DNA from: Diplonema japonicum
Lineage: Eukaryota > Euglenozoa > Diplonemea > Diplonemida > Diplonemidae
Direction: 5' to 3'
NCBI GenBank assembly: GCA_964019335.1
Contig: OZ025700.1
Location: 62,001 to 126,000 of the forward strand
Length of the DNA: 64,000 bases
In this document: positions 50,169 through 61,530 of the stretch, piece after piece
How the letters are laid out: every line of letters starts with the position of its first letter
Numbering within the stretch: the first letter of the stretch is position 1
Position numbers and translations under genes: made by a program
The notes under the pieces: generated by a model
Seen by the model: only the letters and a program-made list of their open reading frames with translations
Database searches by the model: none
Told to the model about the DNA's origin: nothing

Positions 50169-51768
50169 CTGTAAAACAAAAATCCACCGGAAGATAAAAT
50201 ATCCGGACCGCCGAAACATCCGGTGATTTTTTCTTCCGGACATTTTATCTTCCGGACATTTTTTTTTTTGGGCACTTTTCTAAGGGGGTACCTAGCCTGT
50301 CCTACGACTGTACCCTGTGTCTGGAAAACTTATATTTCTGTTGCAGGAGTCTTAAGAACGGCAAAAATAAAATTCAAATCCGACGAAAGCGAAAAAGGGG
50401 AAGGATATATCTCGCGACTCCTCCAGATGCTGACCTCTTCAGGTGACTGAAATGATATTGCAAGTGGGAATATCTTCAGGTGAGAGGCACCCTTCAATGG
50501 CTGCGTCCCAGCAGGTTGGAGAGTACTTTTCCCGACCAATAAAACTAAAAAAAGGGGCGAGGAAAGGGCTACCTGTCCGCACGTCTGGCCGTCTTGTTTG
50601 CTGCTTAACTTACAATCATTTCAGCTGCCTTCGCAGTCTTGGCAGTGCGCCTGGCCTCGGCCTCAGCAAGTCTTGGGCTGGCACAAATAGGTGAGGTCTG
50701 GGGGACAAACGCTAAGTGAACGTTTGTTTCTGAAAACAAGTTCACAAAAGCCTGCGTAGTGTGGACATTGTAGTCATCAATGATGAGTAGGATGGGCTCG
50801 GTGGGTGCTCAGCCCGATGACTCGATGAGGTTGTAGCAAAGGGGAGAAACAAATCTTTTACCCAGAGCCGAAGCGTTTCCTGGGTGGCCCAGTGAGATTT
50901 CGAAGCTGTTAAACTCCAGCCTTTTTGGGGGTGTGCAACACGAGGGACGGACCCGGGGTATTTCCTGCCGCGAGCTGGTTCTGTTTTTCCCGTGTAAATT
51001 AACTGCGGGTGCAGTTTGCCACCAGACAGGGAAACGCAAAACTGTCCGGTGACGGCACGCTTGTCCCAAATCCCTAACCTTGACAACCTTGGGACCCCTT
51101 TTCGTCTTCTTCCCAGTGGCAGCAGCTGGTCCATGTTCCAGGTCAACCGGCCTGATCCCTGTGAACCTCCTCGCTGCTTGGGTGTCTTTGGGGCTGCTAG
51201 ACTTCCCTATTGTTGGGCGGCGGCTTGTGATGCCATGCTTGGAGCACAGCTGGTTGGCCCTCTGCATACAGGCAGATGCCCGACGCTGCTACGGCACCCC
51301 CTTCCGTTCTGCACCTGATCCAAACAAAGAGCTTTGTTGTTTCTTCCTAGTTCAGAAGAGGCTTGCGACCCGCAGTAACGGGTGCGGCAGGGGGATCGAC
51401 CTTGGAGCTACCAAAGCGGTGCTTCCAGTCTGATATACTGGACATTGGCTCCATGACGCAAACCCGCAAAGCATAAGAACAACCCTAAAGCAAGCACGTG
51501 GTTCGGTTCAACAAGCTTGTGGTAGAAGCAAACAATCAGGATCTGGAAAAGTACGTAATTCAATTCTCTGATTTTCGTTTGATTTTCTCTTGCTACAGAC
51601 ACTAGTTTCATCTGTTTTCGGGTCCAGCCCTTTAAAAAAAAAAGGGGGGTCCCAGGAAAAAAATGTCCGGAAGAAAAAATATCCGGACCGCCAGAGCTTC
51701 CGGACATTTTATCTTCCGGACAATTTTTCTTCCGGACATTTTATCTTCCGGTGATTTTTGTTTTACAG
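50169..51768 (-). mobile_element. Tc1/mariner-pogo type DNA transposon, decayed
   Basis: Outer inverted ends of about 34 bp (CTGTAAAACAAAAATC, ACCGGAAGATAAAAT) at 50169 and 51768, flanked by TA on both sides (50167-50168, 51769-51770), the target duplication of this superfamily. The ends continue inward for about 100 bp as tandem TCTTCCGGACATTTTA units, so each end is itself partly palindromic. The interior carries a broken DDE transposase on the minus strand. About 1.6 kb in total. Confidence 0.82.
50690..51370 (-). pseudogene. DDE_1 (pogo-like) transposase remnant
   Basis: Blocks in order but in different frames: RANQLCSKHGITSRRP; then NMDQLLPLG, DKRAVTGQFCVSLSGGKL, PQLIYTGKTEPARG, WSLTASKSHWATQETLRLW; then, after a frame change near 50815, EPILLIIDDYNVHTTQAF and LAFVPPDLTYLCQP. 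These match the DDE_1 core (first Asp in NMDQ, second in IIDDYNVH). At least two frameshifts, so it is not expected to be active. Confidence 0.75.
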
Positions 51769-51770
51769 TA

Positions 51771-52127
51771 AAAAAAATAAAAAAGAGTCGGTTGATTGTT
51801 GTTTGTGCACAGCAGGGGTTAGAAGCCCAACAATGCTGCCACTACTCTTTTTAGCACTAACAATTCATTATCAATACATTGTTTTTCTTGTTCATGCAAA
51901 AAAAAAAAAAATTCTTTTTTTTTTTTTTACTTTACAGTACTTCTTTTAAGGCATGCGCTTTTGCGCTCACCGGTCAAGCTGAGTCGATCGCTTAGTCCCC
52001 GTCGTCCCCGTTGGGCTCTGGCGGGTTCCTACTGCGGTGGTCAAAAAAAAAAAAAAAAACGGGAAAAAAAATTTTTAGTTTAAATTTTAATTACGGGAAA
52101 GTCAATTTTTTTTTTTTTCCCCTCATT
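51771..52127. other. Spacer right of the transposon
   Basis: No gene seen. A/T-rich with homopolymers; one GC-richer block near 51955-52040 has no recognisable content. Confidence 0.7.
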
Positions 52128-53375
52128 TCACTTCTTCGTATCCAATTTCGCGGAGATATCGCGCAAAACGTCTTCAATTGCAGCTTGCCTCTCAAGCAGC
52201 TCCGCGTGCTGCCTCCTCATTTCAACCTGTCCCTCCGAAAGCGCGACAACCTGCGAGAAAAGCCTCTCCTCGTTCCCCTGCTGCAAGAGCGTCGTTCTGA
52301 AGAATGCTAGCGCCCGCCGAGACGCTCGAAAATCCGCACAGGCATGGATGAGCTTCCACTGATACCTCATAACATTCGAAGGAGAGGCAGAATACCGCCA
52401 TGCGGTTTGAATGGTCAATGCAGCAAGACCGTCTGTCTTGGAGGTAAGGCGTGCCTCAGTCATGAAATCAACGACCTTTGCCTGTTGAGGGTTCATCGTG
52501 AACCATTTACTAACGATGCTGATAAGGAGCGCGGACACCAACCACCCGAACAGCGTTGCGAGAACCGCGACGAACTTCCCCAAAACAGTTTCGGGTGTGA
52601 TGTCGCCGTAGCCGACTGTCGTCATCGTCATGAAGACCATCCACATAGCTTCGTTGGGATTAATATGCCCCGCTTCGCTAACATACATCCCCATCGACAA
52701 AAAAAACCACCCGCAGACGGTCGTCACGACCACGAAGGGGACCGGGTTCATCTCCATCCAGAATTTTAAATGAAACGATTTGTTGTTTTTAACTTTAGCG
52801 ATCGTGCATGCCAACCGAGCACCTTGCGAAAAGGTGTTCGACCACCCTTTAAACAAACCGAACAACGTGTAGACCCGAAATAAAGCCAGAGTTTGAAGTT
52901 TGTACGAATCCCTCCAAATAAGCACCAAAAACGGCGGTTCGTGTAAAGACAATATCAACAATTCAAACAGTAAAACGTGTTTTTGCGCGGAATGAAGAAG
53001 CGGGACGTTTGCCCACAACGGGTCATAGTAGGTGAGATTTCGCAAGCTGTACATGTGCCACTTGATGGTGAATTGCATTTGAAGCATGACGAGAAATGTC
53101 TGAACCATAGTCATGGTGTGGTACTTGACGTCCTTGCGCGAACCGTCCGTGTCTGTTAGCCAATGGGGGTATTTAAGGGTACCGAAGACTTCTATGAACA
53201 TCACGAGGAGCTGCAGGATGCCGAGGATAGCCACGCCTGTGGAGTAGTATTTCCTGGCTTGGGCGTTTTTACAGTCTTTTTTCAGCAAGGCGACGGCGTC
53301 GTGTGAGTTTCCCGCCCTGGTGCTCTGACATGTTAGCATGGGCATTTCTGACCCGAGTGACGAATCGGAGTTTGG

Positions 53376-53378
<3 letters not shown>
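52128..53378 (-). CDS. SK-type (calmodulin-gated) potassium channel
   Basis: 416 residues, no intron. Six membrane spans: about 46-66, 88-104, 130-152, 162-178, 212-232 and 265-292, with a pore loop between the last two carrying the K+ filter TVGYGD (254-259). S4 has few positive charges, as in SK/IK channels. After S6 comes a helix with an IQ-like site (LAALTIQTAWRYS, 318-330) and a coiled-coil tail (380-416), matching the calmodulin-binding arrangement of the SK family, which links cytosolic calcium to K+ efflux. The start is MPNSDSSLGS; translation could run upstream only through a poly-Lys stretch made by the A tract, so that is leader. Confidence 0.88.

Positions 53379-53413
<35 letters not shown>
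53379..53413 (-). promoter_or_regulatory. 35-nt poly(A) leader directly before the channel start codon
   Basis: On the coding strand the ATG at 53378 is preceded by 35 uninterrupted A. Shorter A runs touch or nearly touch the starts of the GT25-like gene (21 A), PAP copy 3, the gene at 37665 and the gene at 62088. Whether it acts in translation or is only an expanded tract is open. Confidence 0.5.
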
Positions 53414-53414
<1 letters not shown>

Positions 53415-54212
53415 TTGCGCTATTCTCTTTTCATTCAAAAGAAGAAAAAAAAAAAAAAAAAAAAAAACCTTTGTTTCTTTTGTTTTGGACGGGAAGAGAG
53501 TTTATAAAATAAATAAAACAAAAAAAGAAATATAAGAAAAATAAATAACAACAACAAAAAAAAGAGTAAAGCCTCCGTGGTGCCCCCCCCCCCCCCCCCA
53601 ATATTCGGCTGCATTTCTTTTGCATTTTACTTGCTCTCCATAAGGGTGCATTTTCTATTAGCTGCTTTTTTTTTCTCGATAAATCTACGGAAGGGGGGGG
53701 GCTTTTTTTTTCTCGCATCATTTTCCCACACGGAACATTCAGAGCAGAGTAGAAACCTGGTTGGTCATATGCTTGTTTCAAGGATTAAGCCATGCAAGTC
53801 TCAGAGTAAATGGATTAACAGTGGATCTGCAGACGGCTCACTAAATCGGCAACAATCTACGCAGGGAAATTCTCTTGCTCAACCCCTCCCCCCCCTTCTT
53901 TTTTTTTTCTCTAAATTATATTTTTTACGTGTAATAGAGAAGGAAAAAGAAAAAAAAAATCAGATTTTTTTAAATAAAAAACTCCGCCCGCAAGAGAAAG
54001 AAAAGGGTGGGGGGAAAAGCTGAAAAAGAAAAAAAAAATAATATTTTTTTTCAACATTTCTTAAAAAGAATTTTGTAATTAGGTTAGAAATATAACTCAA
54101 GCCTCAAAGTACCCCTTGTTGCCCATGTGGATAGCCACGTCAAGACGCTCTTTAAGCACCTCATAAGACGAGTAAGGAGGGAGGAGCTGTGCGTTTTTTT
54201 TTTTTTTTTTTT
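53414..54212. other. Spacer with 18S rRNA fragment
   Basis: No protein gene seen. A/T-rich homopolymer DNA on both sides of the rRNA-like fragment at 53754-53880. A run of 20 T (54194-54213) abuts the HECT gene's stop codon. Confidence 0.75.
53754..53880 (+). rRNA. 5' fragment of 18S (SSU) rRNA, partial and altered
   Basis: Begins AACCTGGTTG and continues GTCATATGCTTGTTTCAAGG, ATTAAGCCATGCAAGTCTCA, then GATCTGCAGACGGCTCACTA and AATCTACGCAGGGAAAT, following the 5' end of nuclear SSU rRNA. The TTTCAAGGA wording is the one known from euglenozoans. About 12 nt normally found between CTGGTTG and GTCATATG are missing, and the match ends after about 127 nt, so it is a non-functional piece. Opposite strand to all genes. 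Confidence 0.8.
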
Positions 54213-57200
54213 TTATAAATATTCTTTCCATACCAATGTGTTGAAGCAGGTCTGTGCAGAGGGGAGGAGCTGTTGCAGCCTCTCACCTGTCACAGGCTGT
54301 CCGTTGTTGTCTTCGCCTTGCGAAAGTATTTCAATGGTGAAGGCTTTACCAGCGTAGTCGCCGTCATCGTTGTTTTCCGCCAGCCCTCTGAAGCCCCCTA
54401 CTGGAAGAGTCGAGGACCCGGTGGCGAAGGTCAGCAGCTTTCTTCTCCCCTCTTCTGTCTGATCTCGCACGTATTGCCAGAACCATTGGACCACACTGCT
54501 GCTGCCTGCTCGGAGTGTTTCATAAGCTGTGAAGGCCTCCCATGCATCTGGGTCTATGTCTGCAGTCCCTGCGAAGGCAGCCACGAGGTCATCTGCGCTT
54601 AGTACGTACCTGCAAAGAAGTGATGGGGCTTCACACCAAAATCCTGACGCAAACGCTTGCAGAAGCGGTTCTACCCCTGCGGTGTACACGGCGGCCACTT
54701 TCAGCTCCACGAACTTTTCCTTGTTGTCGTTCGTGACCAATACCTCACTGCCGCCCTCCAGCAGCTGCACCTCCGTCACCTCCTCGTCCCTCACCACAGT
54801 GTGCGTGAAGGTCAAGTCCATCTCCGACACATCGTTCTCGAGCATCCATTGTAGTGACCGCATCACCTCCTGGTCTATGTACTGCACGTCGGACAGCATC
54901 AACGGGTGCGACAGCAGGATCTTATAGTACCCCTTCGCAAGTTCCATGCCCCCCACCTCGTACGAGCTTGTCAGCGCGCACCCCAGTAGCCGTCCTATCG
55001 TCGCGAACATCTTGAGAATCTCTGTTGTTGGTTCTAGTTTGTTGAACACCAACGCGCGCCGGTTGACGCCTTGCAGGGCAGACAGGAAGAGCTCCTTCTT
55101 GTGCGACGGGCTGTGGACCAGCTCTTGTGCGATGAGGCCGAAGAATTCCTTGTTGGGCCCGTCGCCGCTGCCCGGCTCGCGGGCAAACTCAACCTCGATC
55201 CCCTTTGTTGAGATGGGCTTGAGTAGGATTTTGTTGGAGATGGAGTTGTAGAAGTCGTTCCTGTCGACCTTGAGCGACATGGGGAGCAAGGACAGGTCGC
55301 TGGACTCGTCGCCGCAGGAGCATTGCTCGTCGGAGTCCTCGCTGACGGAGTCGGTGTCGCTCGAGGAGGACAAGTCGCACTCGAAGCGTATCTTCAGAGG
55401 CTGTGACAGGGACGTTTCCGGCGGCCATGATTCGTTCGTGACGAGCGTGAAAGGTTCCGTCCCACTGGGCACACGGAACCGAGGAGACGACGACCTGAAG
55501 CTCGACAGCACGTTCCGCGTGTATACCTTGACGCCCTCTATGTCACCGTCGTAGCCATACGCACTGGCAGCGTGCCACTTAAACACCTCCCACGACCCTG
55601 CACCCGTCATGTATGAGATGTGGTCGGGATCGTCGCGCAGGTTGAAGTACACGCATTCCTCACCGTTCTCTGCAGAGAACGATGGTGCGCCCTCGTCCTG
55701 CGGATGATCCAGGCTCACGACAGCAGGCTCGCCATCAACAACCATTGGGTAGTAGAAACCCGTAACCTGCTCTTGCACCATGCCATCCAGATCCCCCTTC
55801 ATGCCTACGAGCACCTCATGCCGGTAGTGTGCAGCACATGCTGGTGCTTCCTGTGCAGAGAATTCTTCTTTTCCCCTCTTTATTCCATACTTGTTCATAG
55901 CCTTTGTACGCAGGAACCTGCTGTGCCGTAACGAGCCACAGGATGCTGGGGTTCAGCACCACATCGTCGTCATCGTCGCTGGACAGCACTGGCACCGCGT
56001 TCCGGGGATAGACAAGTCGCTTCGGTGTCTGAGGTGTCTTGCCATCGACAGATCGCCCCTGCAGTGATTGAGATGGAGGACGGCATATACCTTAAAGTTG
56101 CACGTCAGCTGGTTGTACCGTCTGGGCGATGCTCCGTATGATCCGCGAAAAGCACGGCTGTTGTGTGTGAATAAGACATGGGGACCTACCTGGGTGGGGT
56201 TGCAGACTGCGTAGGGCTCCAGTCACCTTTGCTATCCCCAAGGTCATCCATCTCCATCGGCTTGACGGAGTCCTGCCATTTCTCATCGTCCCCCCATTTC
56301 CCAGCCGTCCCGAAGGACGTCCACTCTGAAGTGTTGCTGCTGGAGTCACCAAGCGAGGTGCTGGTTGTTCTCTGGTCTTCTTCGATGCACTTGAATCCCA
56401 GCCTTTGCGAGGTCACAATGCCCCAATCCTCCAGTGTGATCATCTCATGCATGGGCATCACAGCCCCACGCAGCTCGACCTCGCAGTCAAGCCTTGCACG
56501 TCGCTTCTGTCGTCTCTTCGGCTTTTGATCATGCAGCTTCGGTACAAAGTGCAATGGTGTTAGCTCCATCGTTCCTTTGTGCGCATCACGCAGGTGCTGC
56601 TGCTGCTGTCGCCCCATGTGCTCGACTTTCGAGCTTACCCACCCTTTCTTTATGACTTGTGTGAGGAGCGGCTGCAGCTGTGGATGCTTGATGAAGACCT
56701 CTAGGCCGCGCATCCCCCGTGATGTTCTGTCACCGCCGCCGTCCAACCTGCCTTTGAGCAAGCTGTAGTTCAGCTCGTGGTGCCTCGTCATGCAGAACTC
56801 GAGGAATTCAGGGTGCACTGGTAGACACATCAGCATCTGCAGCGACCCTGCCATGGTCTGTATCAGGGACGCCACGGAGTGCTCTTCGTATAGAGAGGCT
56901 GGAGGTGGGTTCCTAGCCTGCCACACAGTGTTGTTCCTGCTGCGAAGGCTCACAATCTCATGGCAGCCTCTGAAAGTGTTCCAGCTTGTAAGCCACCTCA
57001 ATTTAACCCCGAGGCCCAGGGTGTCTTCCTCGCTCACAGGTGTATGGTTAAACATGTCTAGCTTGACGGGGAGGAGCCTGTACCGCGGGTCTTCTGAAGG
57101 AGTTCGCCCTCGCGTCCATGACGCCCGTGACCTAGGTCGCGATCGTGCGTTGTGTATGACGCTTGGACATACGTCCTCGCAAACTGCGCGCTGAGCCTCT

Positions 57201-59353
57201 TCTGACAAGAGGCCTGTCAGCTCTTCGACCTCGATGTCGAGAGGCCTACTGAAGAACTCGTTAAGGGGAGATGCGTGGTGTAGTTGGTTGAGGACAGCCT
57301 TGGGAGGCGTGGCCGGGTTAGAGGCACCGTATGCGTGTGTAGGGGGCGCTTTTGCTTCGATCTTGATGGGGATCAAGATATTGCTCCCCCCAGCAACACA
57401 CATCCGGCGCAGCTTCTCGTTCGAAGCGTCACGAAAGACAACAGCAGCCTGCATCCAGTAGAACATGCAGAAGAGCAGAACGCTAAACCTATCATAGTCC
57501 TCGGGGACTTGGTTGGGGTCAGAGAGGTACTCCGAGCATGTTTTGAAGGTTGTCCATACAAGGTCCAGAGAGGTGAGGCCTCTCTGGAGATCTTCGTGTT
57601 TGACTACCAGTTCTCTGCCAAGCTGGGTAAGCATCCATATAGTGGTGCAGGAGAGGAGGAGGAACCGCTCGGGGAGGTGCCCGTCGTCGACCTGCCTCAA
57701 GTGGTGCAGAAGACACATGCCATCCTTTTGCAGCAGTTCGAGGACGCTCATTACAACGATGCACATGAAGTCTTTCGAAAGTTGCGGGCGCGTGCGGAGC
57801 GTCTCTACGCAGGGCACGTCCTTCATGGTCAGAACCACCCTCTCTTTCACAGAGCCACTCGCTACAAAGACTTCTTCGTCCAATTCTTGGAACACCGCAA
57901 GAATTCTAGCATGCATGGTCAGTACCTTTTCGGTGCTTTCTTTCCACACGTCTTCCTCAGGTACATCCTTCCGGGTCTCCCTGAAAAGCTTTGTCCCCAG
58001 CCGAGTCTGCTCTGATAGCGTATTGAAGAGAACCTTATACTCGTCTGTGATTCTTGATACCTCGCTCCCGAGCGCAGGGTCCGCCACGAGTGAGCGGAGC
58101 AACGTAAGCCGTACGGTGCCCTCATGGGTGGTCCTCCACAAAGCGAGTAGCATGTCAAGCCCGTCATCCTTCGGCGAGATCGTCGGCTTGAATGGTTTCT
58201 TTTTGTGTTCTTTTTCATGCTGCGTCATGACACGCGCGGCTCCTGTAGTTGATGAGGGGGCACCTCGCAGCACTGTGACATCTGTGCACCCCTCCGACCA
58301 TTCCAGCGGGCAGATAACTGCCTCTAATATAGCACACGTATTTTTCAATGTCCTGTAGCAGGCCATCTCCCTCTCCAGAGCGATGTCCAAGAGGATGGAT
58401 ATGTCGATCGGGCTCAGTTGTAGGGGGTACTGCGATCGCCCCATCCGTGTCGTGATCTCTTTGGAGATCTCTCTCACGAGCTCCTGTTCCTCCGTCTCGC
58501 TGATCTCTTGTAGCAGGGCCGTCACGGGTATTGACTCGAACAGATCGTTTGTCCATTTTTCATCTTCGCTCACGCAGGACTCCGACATCAAACTCCATAG
58601 CTTTGTTAGTTCCTTCTTTTTGTGAAGCTCGTTCATGAGAAGGAAGGTGATGTCTTTGATGGGCATCTGACGCCGGTCGTCCTTATCCGTGACTTCCTGG
58701 TCCCAGAGAGAATGTGCGTAGGCAACAACACTGTGGTGATGGATGGTTATTGATATTAGGGCATACCCGCATCGCGTGCTGTGTTCAGTGATGAAAAGGT
58801 CCAGTGCTTTGTCCTGGAGGAGGACGTTTATAGCCTCTCGGTAGCGCAGCCGTACTGCATAGTGTATAGGGCCTAACCCCTTGGCGTCTTGTATGTTGAT
58901 GATGTTCCGGAAACTGCTTGAAGCCGACGAGAAGCTGATGAGGTGCGCCGCACACTTGATCGAGTGGTTCACAATTGCGTGAGTGAGGGAGTGCTGGCCG
59001 TTGCAGTCCACGTGCGTTGGGTCCGCTTGATGTTCCAGTAAAAGCTTCACTGCCCCTTGTTCATTCTTCGCACAGGCATGCATCAACGCGTCCATCCCGT
59101 TGTTGTCCTGACAGTGCACACCGCCAAACCTGTTTTATTTTTTTATTTCTTTCTAACCACTGACATACTTTTCCAGTAGATCCTTCATGATCTCCACTTT
59201 CCCTGCGCTTGCAGCTTCGATTAGCCTGTCGCTGGTTGTTTTGTTCAAACTCGAACTCCGTTTGTGTCTTTTCTGCCATTTTTTACTCATCACCCAACCT
59301 ACCAGTATGATCGCATAAATGAGGTGACGTGCAGCATGCCAGCCGTAGTCCAT
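54213..59353 (-). CDS. Ankyrin-repeat HECT ubiquitin ligase, 5 exons
   Basis: Exons 59169-59353, 56190-59129, 56091-56157, 55891-56058 and 54213-55850; introns of 39, 32, 32 and 40 nt, all GTA...CAG, keep frame and remove stops; 1665 residues. The N-terminus MDYGWHAARHLIYAIILVGWVM is hydrophobic and may anchor to a membrane. Residues about 40-170 are ankyrin repeats (TSDRLIEAASAGKVEIMKD, GMDALMHACAKNEQGAVKL). The middle 1000 residues are helical and unassigned. The last about 370 residues are a HECT domain (VEFAREPGSGDGPNKEFFGL, GRLLGCAL, SVVQWFWQYV) ending LLPSAQTCFNTLVWKEYL with catalytic Cys1655. The enzyme would take ubiquitin from E2 onto this Cys. A start at the internal ATG 59290 (MSKKWQKRHKRSSS) would drop the hydrophobic part. 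Confidence 0.85.
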
Positions 59354-59398
59354 GTGCTGTCGACGTATAGGCGATGCATGAAAGTGAAGAATACAACA

Positions 59399-61345
59399 TT
59401 AGGGTACAAAGGGAGGGGGCGGGGGTGGGAGGGGGGTGAGGAACCTCTTCCCGGACGGCGCTCTGCTGGGGTAGTCTGTTGCCATGAGTAGCCTGTTCCC
59501 CATGGCAGTGTCGACAGCGGTGGCAACGGCAGTAGCGAGGGGCTGCCAGTCTGTGCACGTGTTGCACACTTGAGGCCGGCGACACTCGCGACACTTGTCC
59601 GCTTTCTCCTCGTCCCAGGGCAGCTTAGATAGGGACTGCCCTGGCCAAAACAATCTAGCTGGGTCTTGCCTGACGTATCCATCCAGCCCATATTTAGGTC
59701 GGTGTATCTGGGGCTGCCAAGCAGGTTGATAGGATCCGCGCAACTCACCCTGCGGAGATGCCTGCAGCGCCATCTGCCCCCTCATAGGTGGTTCTGGTGA
59801 CACCGATGTCATAGGACACTGCACGCCTATGGAGAGCTGCTGTTCTGTTTCACATTCGCGTTCTGAGTTACGGTCACCCAGAGGGTGAGGGAGAGGGTGA
59901 GGGTCAGTCTGAGTACCCATTGTTACTTGTTTCGCCGTCTCACGCAGTTCAGCTTGCATCTGCACTTGCACTGCCGTGGTCTCTCGCATCGGCGTCGGCT
60001 CTATAACAGGCGAAACTTGCTGTTCCGGCATGTGCATTGGCCGCAACGGTGGTGAGTTCTGAACCTTGTTCGCTGTCTCGAAGGGGCTCTCTGTAGCAGT
60101 GGACTTAAACGTCCCGAAAGGCATCTTTGCAGCCTCGTAGTGTGGTTGCAGAGCTATCGGTTTGACACTCGTGTGGGAACGAGTCCTGATGCTAGGCTCC
60201 TTCTTCGTGCGCATACAAGGCATGATGGCGCGGGGCCTCTCTGAAGTGCACACAGACCTTGCCGACTGGCCGCCACCTGTGCTCACGCTGCTTGCTGACT
60301 CCTTCTTGGTTAGATGCCCGCGTTTCACTTGTTCAGATTGTTTCGCTTGCTTGTGCACGCTTACGGGCTTGTGCTTCTTGAGCTGTTGTGTGGCTGGCTT
60401 CGCTTCAGTCACCTGGCTCTCACACTCGTCTTGTTGGGCCACAGGGCGGCTCTCATCCTGAGTGGTGCTCTCGTGTTGTTGATCAAGACGCTGTTGCTGC
60501 TCTAGTTGCTGCCGTTGCAGCTGTATCTGTTGCTGAAGCTGCTGTTGCTTTTCCCGCAACTGCTGCTGGAGCTGCTGACGTTGTTGTTGCTTTATCGACG
60601 CTTCCCGCACCTCCGGCCCTTCCTGCACAGAAGGTTCTATGTGCTGTTCACTCGGTGGACTCTGTGATGGCACAACGGGCGCACTTGACAGATGCGCAGG
60701 AGGCTCAGGGTGCTGGGAAGTTGCGAGCTGGGAAGTCTCAACAGGGTGTGAAGGTGCATGGGAATGTCCACTGGAAGGTACCGGCCGCAGTGACTGAGAG
60801 GTGCTTTTTGAATGTGGTTGTCTACCAAACTGGGCATCTATTGGATGCAGAGGCTGAATAGAGGGCGATGAGTGCGGAGGAGGTACTGCTTGTGCAGAGG
60901 GGGCTTGCGCACCGGGATCCGTGCGCGTGGAAGAAGGCGGTTTCAAGGAAGATTGCCGGACCATTGGTTCCGGGTGCGCAGATGACTGGAGGGGGAGGCT
61001 AGTAGGGGGTTGCTGTGAGTCAGGAGGGACCCGCTGCGGAGTTTGCGATGGTTGATCGCTCGGCTGGTCCAGCAGCTTCATCTTCTGCATTTGTTCATCC
61101 ACTTGTCTTTGTTCCTCCAACAGTTGTTGCTTGAGTTTCTCCTTCTGTTTCAATCTCTCCTGCTGGCGCCGCGCTCGAGGATTCATACCCGAAGCATCAC
61201 GCAGCGGCTGCTTCCTCTTCGGCGCATCAAAACGAAAAGGCGATGCCCCGGACTCCACCCTTTGCCCGCCAGCCTCTTGTTCGGCCATCTCGTAAAACAG
61301 GTCAGAAGGCCTCATGCTTTTCGCTGCTGGGGTACCATCATCCAT
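59399..61345 (-). CDS. Gln/Pro/Ser-rich protein with a C-terminal Cys motif, function unknown
   Basis: 648 residues. Residues about 55-95 are a basic coiled coil (RRQQERLKQKEKLKQQ). Residues about 240-300 are almost pure Gln with Leu/Arg spacing. Long Ser/Pro/His-rich disordered linkers fill most of the rest. Near the C-terminus DKCRECRRPQVCNTC could bind one zinc ion, and the end is a Pro run. No family recognised; such proteins are often RNA- or transcription-associated scaffolds, but this is only a guess. The 5' end is uncertain: GGGG-GTAAGG...CCCCAG near 61320-61360 could be a 35-nt intron with an upstream exon. Confidence 0.62.
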   Translation of the reverse strand: MDDGTPAAKSMRPSDLFYEMAEQEAGGQRVESGASPFRFDAPKRKQPLRDASGMNPRARRQQERLKQKEKLKQQLLEEQRQVDEQMQKMKLLDQPSDQPSQTPQRVPPDSQQPPTSLPLQSSAHPEPMVRQSSLKPPSSTRTDPGAQAPSAQAVPPPHSSPSIQPLHPIDAQFGRQPHSKSTSQSLRPVPSSGHSHAPSHPVETSQLATSQHPEPPAHLSSAPVVPSQSPPSEQHIEPSVQEGPEVREASIKQQQRQQLQQQLREKQQQLQQQIQLQRQQLEQQQRLDQQHESTTQDESRPVAQQDECESQVTEAKPATQQLKKHKPVSVHKQAKQSEQVKRGHLTKKESASSVSTGGGQSARSVCTSERPRAIMPCMRTKKEPSIRTRSHTSVKPIALQPHYEAAKMPFGTFKSTATESPFETANKVQNSPPLRPMHMPEQQVSPVIEPTPMRETTAVQVQMQAELRETAKQVTMGTQTDPHPLPHPLGDRNSERECETEQQLSIGVQCPMTSVSPEPPMRGQMALQASPQGELRGSYQPAWQPQIHRPKYGLDGYVRQDPARLFWPGQSLSKLPWDEEKADKCRECRRPQVCNTCTDWQPLATAVATAVDTAMGNRLLMATDYPSRAPSGKRFLTPLPPPPPPFVP

Positions 61346-61530
61346 ACAATCCTTACCCCCCTCTGTGGGAGTACAACCACGAAGATGTCTATGACAGGAC
61401 TATGAAGATTGAACTCCGTTGTCTGGCTTGTAAAAGCCACACAAACACCCATAATTCAAACCTTCACTTTCTTTTACGCCTAGCTTCTCGTTCGGGTTTT
61501 ACTTCGATCTTGTCGACAAACTATAGTGTG

